Below, piece by piece: positions 1 through 4,819 of a DNA stretch of 6,158 nt. The position numbers and the translations under genes are program-made. The stretch is from Thermodesulfatator sp. (lineage in GTDB: Bacteria > Desulfobacterota > Thermodesulfobacteria > Thermodesulfobacteriales > Thermodesulfobacteriaceae): positions 1 through 6,158 of the forward strand of contig JALWCD010000233.1 in the NCBI GenBank assembly GCA_027036915.1, read 5' to 3'. The notes under the pieces were generated by a model. The model had not been told where the DNA came from. It worked only from the letters and a program-made list of their open reading frames with translations, and ran no database searches. The stretch's first letter is position 1. The number at the start of each line of letters is the position of its first letter.

Positions 1-2
1 AG

Positions 3-266
3 CTTTACGTGGTTAAGGGTTCCGGAATGGAAAAACTTTACCGTAATGGACGGTATCGCCCTCTTACTCAGGGGGAGTATGCGGATCTCGTGGCCGAGGC
101 CATCGCGCATTTGCCGCCGGGGGTGGTGATCCAGCGCCTTACCGGGGATCCCCGCCCGGGGGAACTGGTGGCCCCGGACTGGGCCCTGGAGAAGACCGGC
201 ACCCGCCGTCTCATCGAGGAGACCCTGCGCAATCGAGGGCTTTATCAGGGAAAATATCTGGAGTAG
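3..266 (+). CDS. Radical SAM protein, YhcC/TIGR01212-like, C-terminal fragment (5' end outside window)
   Basis: The frame is open from the left edge, so the N-terminus lies outside the window and the GTG at 9 is an internal codon, not a start. The visible 87 residues (LYVVKGSGMEKLY..., then a YADLVAEAIAHLPP helix, then VVIQRLTGDP, LVAPDW and a terminal YQGKY) match the C-terminal tail I know from the TIGR01212/YhcC group of radical SAM proteins. The radical SAM CxxxCxxC cluster and the TIM-barrel core would lie upstream and cannot be seen. The substrate of this family is poorly defined, so no reaction is claimed. The gene ends with TAG 43 nt before bioA on the same strand, so the two may be co-transcribed. 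Family assignment is by motif memory, without a database search. Confidence 0.8.
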   Translation, partial: LYVVKGSGMEKLYRNGRYRPLTQGEYADLVAEAIAHLPPGVVIQRLTGDPRPGELVAPDWALEKTGTRRLIEETLRNRGLYQGKYLE

Positions 267-273
267 GGCCGTT

Positions 274-287
274 GCCCGGGGCCGGGC
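274..287 (+). other. GC-only inverted repeat between radical SAM gene and bioA
   Basis: GCCCGG (274-279) and CCGGGC (282-287) are complementary around two G residues, so 5-6 bp could pair. No T-run follows, so this is not a standard terminator. It sits about 15 nt before the weak bioA Shine-Dalgarno (AAAGGA near 302-307) and could affect read-through or translation. In GC-rich DNA it may also be chance. Confidence 0.3.
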
Positions 288-309
288 TTGCGGCTAGAAT
301 GAAAGGACC

Positions 310-1698
310 ATGCTCCGGGATAAAAAGCGCATCCTCGAGATCGACCGGCAACACCTCTGGCATCCCTACACCCAGATGAAGGACTACGAGTCCCGCGATC
401 CTCTGGTGATTGCCCGGGCCCGGGGGCTCAAGCTCTACACCCTCGACGGCCACGAACTCTATGACACCATCTCCTCCTGGTGGTGCAATCTTCACGGCCA
501 TCTTCATCCGGCCCTGAATCAGGCCCTTTGCGAACAGCTCGAGTATCTCGAACACGTAAATTTTTCCGGTTTCACCCACCCTTACGCCGTGGAAGTGGTG
601 GAAAGACTTCGCCGCTTCCTGCCGGCGGAACTTACCCGCTTTTTCTTCTCCGACAACGGTTCCACCGCGGTGGAGGTGGCCTTAAAGATGGCCTTTCAAT
701 ACTGGCAGAATCGCGGCGAGACCGGACGCACCCGATTTCTCGCTTTGCAGGAGGCCTACCACGGCGACACCCTGGGGGCGGTGAGTGTGGGCGGAGTGGA
801 TCTTTTCTTCCGCCTCTATCGCCCTCTTACTTTTGAAACCTTTCGGGCTCCGGCTCCCTACTGTTACCGCTGTCCGGAAAACCCTTCCCCGGACTTCACC
901 CGGGATGCGGAGCACATCCAGTGTGCTCTCCGGTGCCTCAAGGAGCTTGAACGGATCCTTGAGGAACACGCCGAGGAAATATGCGCCGTGATCGTGGAAC
1001 CCCGACTTCTGGCCGCAGGGGGCATGATTGTCTATCCCGCGGAGTACCTGCGGGGACTCAGGGCCCTCTGTGATCGCTTCGGGGTCTTTCTCATCTTCGA
1101 CGAGGTGGCCACCGGTTTCGGGCGCACCGGCACCATGTTCGCTCTGGAAAGCGCAGGTGTCATCCCCGACATCCTCTGTCTCTCCAAGGGCCTGACCGCG
1201 GGCTATCTCCCCCTGGCTCTCACCGTGACCACCGAGGAGATATACCAGGCCTTCTACGCCGACTATCTCGAAGGCAAGACCTTCTACCACGGCCACACCT
1301 TTACCGCCAACCCTCTCGCCTGTGCGGTGGCCATAGCCAACCTCAAAATTTTCGAGAAGGAACGTCCCCTGGAGAAGGGGAGAGAGGTCCGGGCCTATTT
1401 TCACCGTCGGCTCCTGGAACTTTTTGCCGACTGCCCCTATGTGGGCGACATCCGGTATCTGGGCTACGTGGGGGCGATAGAGCTCGTACGCGATCGTGGA
1501 AGCCGGAAGTCCTTTCCTCCGGAAAAACGGGTGGGGTTTCAGATCTATATGGCCTCCCTCGAGGAGGGGCTGGTGTTAAGGCCTCTGGGAGATGTGATCT
1601 ACTGGTTTCTGCCTCTCTGCGTTACCCGTGAAGATCTCGATGAAATCCTCTCTCGGAGTCTCAGGGTCATAGAGCGGGTGGTGAAAGAGTATCTTTAA
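310..1698 (+). CDS. bioA: Adenosylmethionine-8-amino-7-oxononanoate aminotransferase (BioA)
   Basis: This is a class III, PLP-dependent aminotransferase of the biotin pathway. It converts 7-keto-8-aminopelargonate (KAPA) to 7,8-diaminopelargonate, classically with S-adenosylmethionine as amino donor, in the cytoplasm. The 462 aa include the N-terminal HLWHPYTQM signature (16-24), the SSWW substrate-pocket pair (W57-W58), the phosphate-binding SDNGSTAVEVALKMA segment (G117-S118), YHGD (150-153), the cofactor Asp264 in DEVATGFGRTG, the Schiff-base Lys293 in SKGLTAGY, and Arg424 in the LRPLG segment that binds the KAPA carboxylate in the family. All catalytic residues are present, so the gene looks functional. 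The length is slightly above the E. coli enzyme because of an insert with C185xxC188 and C205xxxC209, also known in Bacillus-type BioA. The start is ATG 310, preceded by AAAGGA only 2-3 nt away. No other bio gene is visible. A lysine-using BioK variant cannot be excluded by eye. Confidence 0.95.
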   Translation: MLRDKKRILEIDRQHLWHPYTQMKDYESRDPLVIARARGLKLYTLDGHELYDTISSWWCNLHGHLHPALNQALCEQLEYLEHVNFSGFTHPYAVEVVERLRRFLPAELTRFFFSDNGSTAVEVALKMAFQYWQNRGETGRTRFLALQEAYHGDTLGAVSVGGVDLFFRLYRPLTFETFRAPAPYCYRCPENPSPDFTRDAEHIQCALRCLKELERILEEHAEEICAVIVEPRLLAAGGMIVYPAEYLRGLRALCDRFGVFLIFDEVATGFGRTGTMFALESAGVIPDILCLSKGLTAGYLPLALTVTTEEIYQAFYADYLEGKTFYHGHTFTANPLACAVAIANLKIFEKERPLEKGREVRAYFHRRLLELFADCPYVGDIRYLGYVGAIELVRDRGSRKSFPPEKRVGFQIYMASLEEGLVLRPLGDVIYWFLPLCVTREDLDEILSRSLRVIERVVKEYL

Positions 1699-1763
1699 CT
1701 TTTCGATTGCTTTTTACCGAGACTCCAGGTGGTATCTTTATTATAAGAATCCTGGCCGAGACA

Positions 1764-1783
1764 GAGACTCCGTGAGACTCCGT
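1764..1783 (+). repeat. Tandem 10-bp repeat GAGACTCCGT x2
   Basis: GAGACTCCGT is repeated perfectly at 1764-1773 and 1774-1783, with a further GAGACTCC at 1719-1726. The inverted form GAGTCTC occurs at 2252-2258, just past the recognisable end of the IS3 remnant. These may be relics of element ends or of a duplicated target, but no clean terminal inverted repeat can be drawn. The 98 nt between bioA and the transposase remnant (1699-1796) hold nothing else I can name. Confidence 0.4.
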
Positions 1784-1796
1784 AGCCGCTACCTCC

Positions 1797-2256
1797 CGAA
1801 AATAGCACACCTCCGAATAAACCATCTACCGCTGGCGTCAAAATACCGCGGCTTCTCCGCCTCCGAAGCCAAACAACTCAAAGCCCTCAAGGAAAAAACG
1901 CTCGCTTAAAACGCCTCCCTGCCGAAAAAGAACTCGAAATCCAGACCCTGACCGAGATTTTTAGAAAAACCGGAGCCTCCCTAAATAGCCTGGCCCGGCG
2001 CTTCTCTACCCTCCGGACACTCCCTCTACCATGTCTCTCGTAAAGATCCCCAATGACTGGTAAAACTGACCTGGAAACTGGCCCTGAAATATCCGGCCTG
2101 GGACTATCGCATGATCACCGCCGAATTCCACCGCCTGGGCCACTTCATAAACCACAAAAGAGTCTACCGCATCTACCGCAAACTAAGTCTCCAGAGACCG
2201 GTCCTCAGACGATCCGGAAAGAAACGTCGTAAATCCCGGAAAGCTGTCGTAGAGTC
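1797..2256 (+). pseudogene. IS3-family transposase remnant (OrfA/OrfB, multiply frameshifted)
   Basis: Stitching frames together recovers IS3-family OrfA: SE*TIYRWRQ (1812-1841), then after a one-base loss KYRGFSASEAKQLKALKE (1844 on). After a second one-base loss in the A-run near 1893-1898 comes NARLKRLPAEKELEIQTLTEI, the typical OrfA leucine zipper. OrfB follows after a stop (TGA 2054-2056) as LALKYPAWDYRMITAEF, then RLGHFINHKRVYRIYRKL (about 2080-2195), the HTH_21 region that precedes the integrase core. The DDE catalytic domain is missing: after a basic KKRRKSRK stretch the similarity stops and the tRNA promoter region begins. At least two nonsense codons and two to three frameshifts show long-dead DNA. 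The open frame that continues from 2111 into the tRNAs is not a gene. Confidence 0.85.
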
Positions 2257-2277
2257 TCCCGGGTATCCCCCTCGCTT

Positions 2278-2319
2278 TTGGAAAGGGTACTCCTCATTAT
2301 ACTCCTTCTGTGTTATAAA
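2278..2319 (+). promoter_or_regulatory. Possible promoter region for the tRNA pair
   Basis: Two -10-like hexamers lie just ahead of tRNA-Leu: TATACT (2298-2303) and TATAAA (2314-2319). The latter would place the transcript start at about the first base of the tRNA. The best -35 candidates are poor (TTGGAA at 2278, only 14 nt from TATACT). The stretch is clearly more AT-rich than its surroundings. Weak evidence; the position is supported mainly by the downstream genes. Confidence 0.3.
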
Positions 2320-2327
2320 ATATGCAA

Positions 2328-2412
2328 GCGGGAGTGGCGGAACTGGTAGACGCTCCGGACTTAGGATCCGGTGGGGTTATTCCCCGTGGGGGTTCAAATC
2401 CCCCCTCCCGCA
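2328..2412 (+). tRNA. tRNA-Leu (anticodon UAG)
   Basis: A class II cloverleaf can be drawn. The acceptor GCGGGAG (2328-2334) pairs with CTCCCGC (2405-2411) and the discriminator is A2412. The anticodon stem CCGGA/TCCGG encloses loop CTTAGGA, giving anticodon UAG. A long variable arm (GGGG-TTAT-CCCC type, about 2372-2386) is as expected for leucine. The T-arm GGGGG-TTCAAAT-CCCCC (2388-2404) is perfect. The gene ends in A followed by CTT, so CCA is not encoded and must be added after transcription, unlike the neighbouring tRNA 8 nt downstream. The 85-nt length without CCA is normal for Leu. Confidence 0.97.
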
Positions 2413-2420
2413 CTTAAGGC

Positions 2421-2497
2421 GCGCCCGTAGCTCAACTGGATAGAGCGTCGGACTTCGGATCCGAGGGTTGGGGGTTCGAATCCTCCCGGGCGCGCCA
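2421..2497 (+). tRNA. tRNA-Arg (anticodon UCG)
   Basis: The acceptor GCGCCCG (2421-2427) pairs with CGGGCGC (2487-2493), with discriminator G2494 and an encoded CCA (2495-2497). The anticodon stem TCGGA/TCCGA encloses loop CTTCGGA, giving UCG, which reads CGN arginine codons. The T-arm GGGGG-TTCGAAT-CCTCC (2470-2486) has one G-U pair. The D-arm carries TAGCTCAACTGGATAGAGC. It begins 8 nt after tRNA-Leu and is surely in the same transcript. Confidence 0.97.
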
Positions 2498-2500
2498 GGA

Positions 2501-2509
2501 TTTTTTTTT
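2501..2509 (+). terminator. T-run after tRNA-Arg, likely transcript end
   Basis: Nine consecutive T residues start 3 nt after the encoded CCA. No separate hairpin precedes them, but the GC-rich tRNA acceptor/T-arm could serve as the structured part. On the opposite strand the same run lies just beyond the end of the decayed partner-gene fragment (2508-2616). Confidence 0.45.
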
Positions 2510-2616
2510 AAACCTCAAATTTCGCTCTAAGTGAGTTACTGTCGCCTTTAAAGCCGCCCTGTTTCAACAAATTTTCGGCAAGTTCCTCCTTGATTTCGGG
2601 CCTGACCGTTTCGGTT
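2508..2616 (-). pseudogene. Trace of a DUF1640-like coiled-coil partner gene
   Basis: Directly after the stop of the heptad protein at 2617, the - strand stays open in another frame until TAA at 2508-2510 and reads TETVRPEIKEELAENL followed by a KQGGFKGD tail. No start codon is in frame. The DNA for PEIKEEL matches the AEIKEEL segment of the intact neighbour (3284-3688) at about 17 of 19 bases, centred on CCGAAATCAAGGA. This suggests a remnant of a second copy of that gene in the equivalent position behind its heptad partner. The match is short, so this is tentative. Confidence 0.35.
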
Positions 2617-3162
2617 TTACAGGATGCCGTAGGAGCGCAACACTTCCGCGAGCTTGCGATCCTCACGGGCAAGTTCCTTAAGGGCCTCTATTAACCGCCC
2701 GAGCTTCCCCTCCCTCTCCAAATACTCCACCGTATCCTCCCGGGCCTTCCTTATAATCGTCCGCCTATCCCAGTAGGCAAACCCGATCACCACCGCCGTT
2801 ATGCTCACAAAAATGCCGGTTAAGATCCAGAGAAAGGTCATCATCTGCTCAAACCGTTTGTTTATGTCCTCAAATCGCTTATTCATATCCTCAAAACGTC
2901 TGTTTATGTCCTCAAATCGCTTGTTGATATCCTCAAAACGCTTGTCTATCATTTCAAATCTTTTTTCCATCAGTTCAAAGCGCTTGTTCATGTCCTCCCG
3001 GAGTTCAGCGAACCTTTTGTCCATCTGGTGCATGAAGGTCTGGAGGGTGGCCTCAAGACGAATGAGGCGCGCCCGATCCTCCTCCGTAAAGCCCGGGTTC
3101 CCGGAAAGGGCGGGCCCTGCAAGGATTAGAAGTAAAAAGAATGCCCACAGGATTCCTCTCAT
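2617..3162 (-). CDS. Exported single-pass membrane protein with KRFE heptad coiled coil (long copy)
   Basis: 181 aa, function unknown. It has an N-terminal signal peptide (about 1-20, LWAFFLLLILAGPALS, no lipobox Cys), then NPGFTEEDRARLIRLEATL, then a coiled coil (about 47-108) of eight xxKRFxx units (DKRFAE, NKRFEL, EKRFEM, DKRFED, NKRFED, NRRFED, NKRFED, NKRFEQ). A transmembrane helix (about 109-130, FLWILTGIFVSITAVVIGFAY) is followed by WDRRTIIRKAR and a charged helical tail (131-181). Positive residues after the helix suggest a periplasmic coil and a cytoplasmic tail. ATG 3162 is chosen because AAAGGAGG lies 7 nt upstream; the in-frame TTG at 3180 would overlap that ribosome site. The shorter paralogue at 3782-4156 shares nearly all of the first 70 residues and the membrane segment. 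It could be a sensor, a scaffold or an envelope anchor; nothing seen decides between them. Confidence 0.85.
   Translation of the reverse strand: MRGILWAFFLLLILAGPALSGNPGFTEEDRARLIRLEATLQTFMHQMDKRFAELREDMNKRFELMEKRFEMIDKRFEDINKRFEDINRRFEDMNKRFEDINKRFEQMMTFLWILTGIFVSITAVVIGFAYWDRRTIIRKAREDTVEYLEREGKLGRLIEALKELAREDRKLAEVLRSYGIL
2849..2995 (-). repeat. Seven tandem 21-bp units encoding coiled-coil heptads
   Basis: Imperfect 21-bp units start at 2849, 2870, 2891, 2912, 2933, 2954 and 2975, each beginning TCAAA on the + strand and encoding one heptad (xxKRFEx). The frame is kept throughout, so gain or loss of units lengthens or shortens the coil by about 1 nm per heptad. The paralogue holds four such units (3906-3989). 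Confidence 0.9.
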
Positions 3163-3169
3163 CCGCAAG

Positions 3170-3204
3170 CCTCCTTTCAATGGTTCTCTTTACCTTTTAT
3201 ATCA
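3170..3204 (-). promoter_or_regulatory. Extended -10 promoter and Shine-Dalgarno of the long heptad gene
   Basis: On the - strand, TG-A-TATAAA (3204-3196) forms an extended -10 element, about 34 nt above the ATG, and AAAGGAGG (3177-3170) is a near-perfect ribosome site 7 nt from ATG 3162. No convincing -35 is visible, which is usual for extended -10 promoters. The remaining gap to 3283 shows nothing else. Confidence 0.5.
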
Positions 3205-3283
3205 CGAAAATGAATACTAAGGTATAGAGTCTTCCGATTTAAGCAACGGGGTTACGGGAGGAAGGGGGAGGCTCCTAGCACTT

Positions 3284-3688
3284 CTAAGCCCCTATGTGAA
3301 CAATGATGGCTTTTAAGACCTGGTGAAAGCCGGGGTTGAACAGGGTGAAGCCTGCCAGCATGATTCCGGCCAGCACCTTGAGCCAGACACGGATAAGCTT
3401 GATCTCTCCCTCCAGACGGGCTAACTCTTCTCTGGTGGCTAGATGAGAAAGCGTCTCCTCGATTCGTGTAACTTCTCCTTCCAATCTTACAATATCGGCT
3501 TTGGTAGCTAACTCTTTAGTGAGCTCTTCCTTGATTTCGGCTTTGGCTACTTCTTTTTCTTTGTGAACCTGCTCCCTCACCGCACCGAGGCCTTCCTCAA
3601 GGGCCCGGATCACCTTCTCCGCCCGCTCACGGTCCGGAATGGCCTCCTCAATCACCCTTACCACGTCATAAGGAAGGGCCATGCTCAT
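3284..3688 (-). CDS. DUF1640-like coiled-coil protein with C-terminal membrane helix
   Basis: 134 aa (132 if it starts at the second ATG, 3682). The layout is N-terminal LPYDVVRVIEEAIPDRERAE (5-24), then a long charged helix containing EIKEELTKELATKADIVRLE (51-70) and LATREELARLEGEI (83-96), then a hydrophobic helix around 100-118 (VWLKVLAGIMLAGFTLF). The 'ATKADI..LE' plus terminal membrane helix pattern recalls the bacterial DUF1640/CCDC90-like group, whose function is unsettled; this is from memory. A GGAAG lies 7 nt before ATG 3682 but only 1 nt before ATG 3688, so 3682 may be the true start. The gene sits 93 nt behind the short heptad gene and the two form a plausible unit. A trace of a second copy follows the long heptad gene. 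Confidence 0.75.
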   Translation of the reverse strand: MSMALPYDVVRVIEEAIPDRERAEKVIRALEEGLGAVREQVHKEKEVAKAEIKEELTKELATKADIVRLEGEVTRIEETLSHLATREELARLEGEIKLIRVWLKVLAGIMLAGFTLFNPGFHQVLKAIIVHIGA

Positions 3689-3750
3689 GCTTCCAAAATA
3701 GCCTCTTTCTCTTTGTGGGGCAATACTTTAGCCGACTTTTTTCGGAGCGC

Positions 3751-3777
3751 CTCAGCGCCAAAAGGATCAGAAGATGC
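3751..3777. repeat. Short dispersed repeat, copy A
   Basis: This shares CTsAGCGCC and GGATCAGAAGA plus TGC with 4344-4373 in the same orientation (about 24 of 27 bases, with short gaps). It lies just beyond the stop of the truncated heptad gene; the other copy covers the stop of pilin 3. It may mark a recombination joint or a mobile short repeat of this genome. Confidence 0.5.
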
Positions 3778-3781
3778 TTTT

Positions 3782-4156
3782 TTAATCCGTATCCTCCCGG
3801 GCCTTTCTGATTATCGTCCGCCTATCCCAGTAGGCAAACCCTATCACCACCGCCGTTATGCTCACAAAGATGCCGGTTAAGATCCAGAGAAAGGTTATCA
3901 TCTGCTCAAACCGCCGATTAACCTCCTCAAACCGCTTGTTTATCATTTCAAATCTCTTTTCCATCAGTTCAAAGCGCTTGTTCATGTCTTCCCGGAGTTC
4001 AGCGAACCTTTTATCCACCTGGTGCATGAAGGTCTGGAGGGTGGCCTCAAGACGAATGAGACGCGCCCGATCCTCCTCGGTGAAGCCCGGGTTCCCGGAA
4101 AAGACGCTTCCCGTAACGATCAGAAGGAAAAGTGGCGCCAACAAAATTCCTCTCAT
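3782..4156 (-). CDS. Exported single-pass membrane protein with KRFE heptad coiled coil (short copy, C-terminally truncated)
   Basis: 124 aa paralogue of the 2617-3162 protein. It has the same signal peptide design (MRGILLAPLFLLIVTGSVFS), the same NPGFTEEDRARLIRLEATL segment, five KRF units instead of eight, and an almost identical membrane helix (about 88-109) and WDRRTIIRKARED tail. It then stops: the codons match the long copy through GAGGATACGG, after which the long copy continues for about 40 more residues while this copy reads GAT TAA. The cytoplasmic tail is therefore lost, apparently by replacement of downstream DNA. AAAGGAGG lies 7 nt before ATG 4156; the in-frame TTG at 4174 is rejected as start. 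It may still make an anchored periplasmic coil, or be decaying. Confidence 0.75.
   Translation of the reverse strand: MRGILLAPLFLLIVTGSVFSGNPGFTEEDRARLIRLEATLQTFMHQVDKRFAELREDMNKRFELMEKRFEMINKRFEEVNRRFEQMITFLWILTGIFVSITAVVIGFAYWDRRTIIRKAREDTD
3906..3989 (-). repeat. Four tandem 21-bp heptad units (short copy)
   Basis: Units at 3906, 3927, 3948 and 3969, each 21 bp and starting TCAAA on the + strand, align with the seven-unit array at 2849-2995. The three extra units of the long copy are absent in frame. Confidence 0.85.
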
Positions 4157-4187
4157 CCGCAAGCCTCCTTTCAATCGTCCTTTTTAT

Positions 4188-4215
4188 CTTATATCGAGAC
4201 CTCTGAAAAAGTCCA
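4188..4215 (-). promoter_or_regulatory. Candidate sigma-70 promoter of the short heptad gene
   Basis: On the - strand TGGACT (4215-4210) is a 4/6 match to the -35 consensus, followed after 16 nt by TATAAG (4193-4188) as -10. The predicted start is near 4181, about 25 nt before the ATG and just ahead of the AAAGGAGG ribosome site. This would start a separate transcript below the pilin operon. Confidence 0.45.
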
Positions 4216-4343
4216 TCCTGCCCCTATGGGGGAGGATTCGAAAACAGGACTCAAGGCAAAGGTTAAGGCGGCTTTTTGGGCCGCCGGGGGCGGGCATTCC
4301 CTCGCCCGCAGACTCAGGCGGGTATGATTTGACAGTGAAAGGG
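4216..4343. other. Structured non-coding spacer with three successive hairpins
   Basis: No supportable gene. Three inverted repeats follow each other: TCC..CCCC-TAT-GGGG..GGA (about 4216-4234), GGCGGC-N7-GCCGCC (4267-4285) and GCGGGC-N8-GCCCGC (4290-4309). None is followed by a T-run on either strand, so they are not standard terminators, but they could end or stabilise the pilin transcript. Parts resemble the region upstream of pilin 1 (see findings). The - strand here is the 3' flank of the pilin operon. Confidence 0.4.
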
Positions 4344-4373
4344 CTGAGCGCCGGAAGGGATCAGAAGAGATGC
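4344..4373. repeat. Short dispersed repeat, copy B (covers the pilin 3 stop)
   Basis: This is the partner of 3751-3777, with GGATCAGAAGA identical and CTsAGCGCC flanking. The stop codon and last residues of pilin 3 lie inside it, so the present C-terminus of pilin 3 may derive from the repeat. Confidence 0.5.
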
Positions 4374-4819
4374 CGGAAAGCGCTTGAACCTTTGACCTGC
4401 ACGGGTTTGCATTCCCCGATATTGGCCGTGGCGTTACAGGAAAGCCGCCACTCTATCTCCCAGTTAGGATCAGTGGTGTTGTTTTTTACCTGAAGGGTAT
4501 ACCCAGTGGTTCCGTTATCCAAACAGGCGGATACCGTAATATAAAACTTGCGGCGATCATCTTTGTCAGAATTAAGCCAATATTTGTTATCTGTAGAATT
4601 ATCATTAAAACCTGAAAGATCTTCCACCTGGCAGGCGTATTGACCGTGATCAGTATAATATTCCTCCTGGGCCATCCTAGCAGCCAAAAGAGCTTGGACC
4701 GGATCCACCTCAAAAGCCGAACGGAAATAGTGGCGATAAACTCCAAAAGCGATAGCCGCCAGGATGGCCAAAATAGCTATAACCATCATAATTTCTACTA
4801 AAGTAAAACCTCTTCTCAT
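4361..4819 (-). CDS. Type IV pilin-like protein (pilin 3, probable minor pilin)
   Basis: 152 aa prepilin. The four-residue leader MRRG is cut before Phe to give mature FTLVEIMMVIAILAILAAIA, with Glu at +5 and a hydrophobic N-terminal helix, as needed for processing by a prepilin peptidase and N-methylation. The globular part differs from pilins 1 and 2 (VDPVQALLAARMAQEEYYTDHGQYACQVEDL... is a T4P/pseudopilin-type alpha-loop) and has four cysteines (in YACQ, SACLD, LSCNA and GECKP), likely two disulfides. The start is set at 4819 because its ATG overlaps the TGA of pilin 2 (ATGA). The earlier in-frame ATG at 4840 would give an 11-residue leader and lies inside pilin 2. No Shine-Dalgarno is seen, so translation probably depends on pilin 2. 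Five N-X-S/T sequons. No assembly genes are in the window. Confidence 0.9.
   Translation of the reverse strand: MRRGFTLVEIMMVIAILAILAAIAFGVYRHYFRSAFEVDPVQALLAARMAQEEYYTDHGQYACQVEDLSGFNDNSTDNKYWLNSDKDDRRKFYITVSACLDNGTTGYTLQVKNNTTDPNWEIEWRLSCNATANIGECKPVQVKGSSAFRHLF

Noticed and set aside
682..1404. 240-aa - strand frame opposite bioA, and shorter frames at 211-579, 480-836 and 785-991
   Set aside because: GC-rich antisense or out-of-frame shadows of a clear bioA; no family features or ribosome sites.
1739..1750. AT-rich TTTATTATAAG as a promoter for the IS3 remnant
   Set aside because: No acceptable -35 and nothing intact to transcribe downstream; possibly just part of the old element end.
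2111..2443. 110-aa + strand frame
   Set aside because: Its first part is the IS3 OrfB remnant and it runs through both the promoter region and tRNA-Leu into tRNA-Arg; it is not a gene.
2849..2995. Possible CRISPR array
   Set aside because: The units are 21 bp, contiguous, without spacers, and encode in-frame heptads.
2801..3220. Long + strand frame rich in Ser-Asn-Arg-Leu repeats (and a similar one at 3858-4493)
   Set aside because: These are antisense shadows of the heptad repeats; they have no ribosome site and their repeats are explained by the KRFE codons.
4157..4174. TTG start six codons before the short heptad ATG (likewise 3163-3180 for the long copy)
   Set aside because: The TTG overlaps the AAAGGAGG ribosome site that is correctly spaced for the ATG and precedes a clean signal peptide.
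4486..4746. 86-aa - strand frame inside pilin 3, and 5211-5498 inside pilin 1
   Set aside because: Out-of-frame overlaps of well-supported pilins with no start signals.
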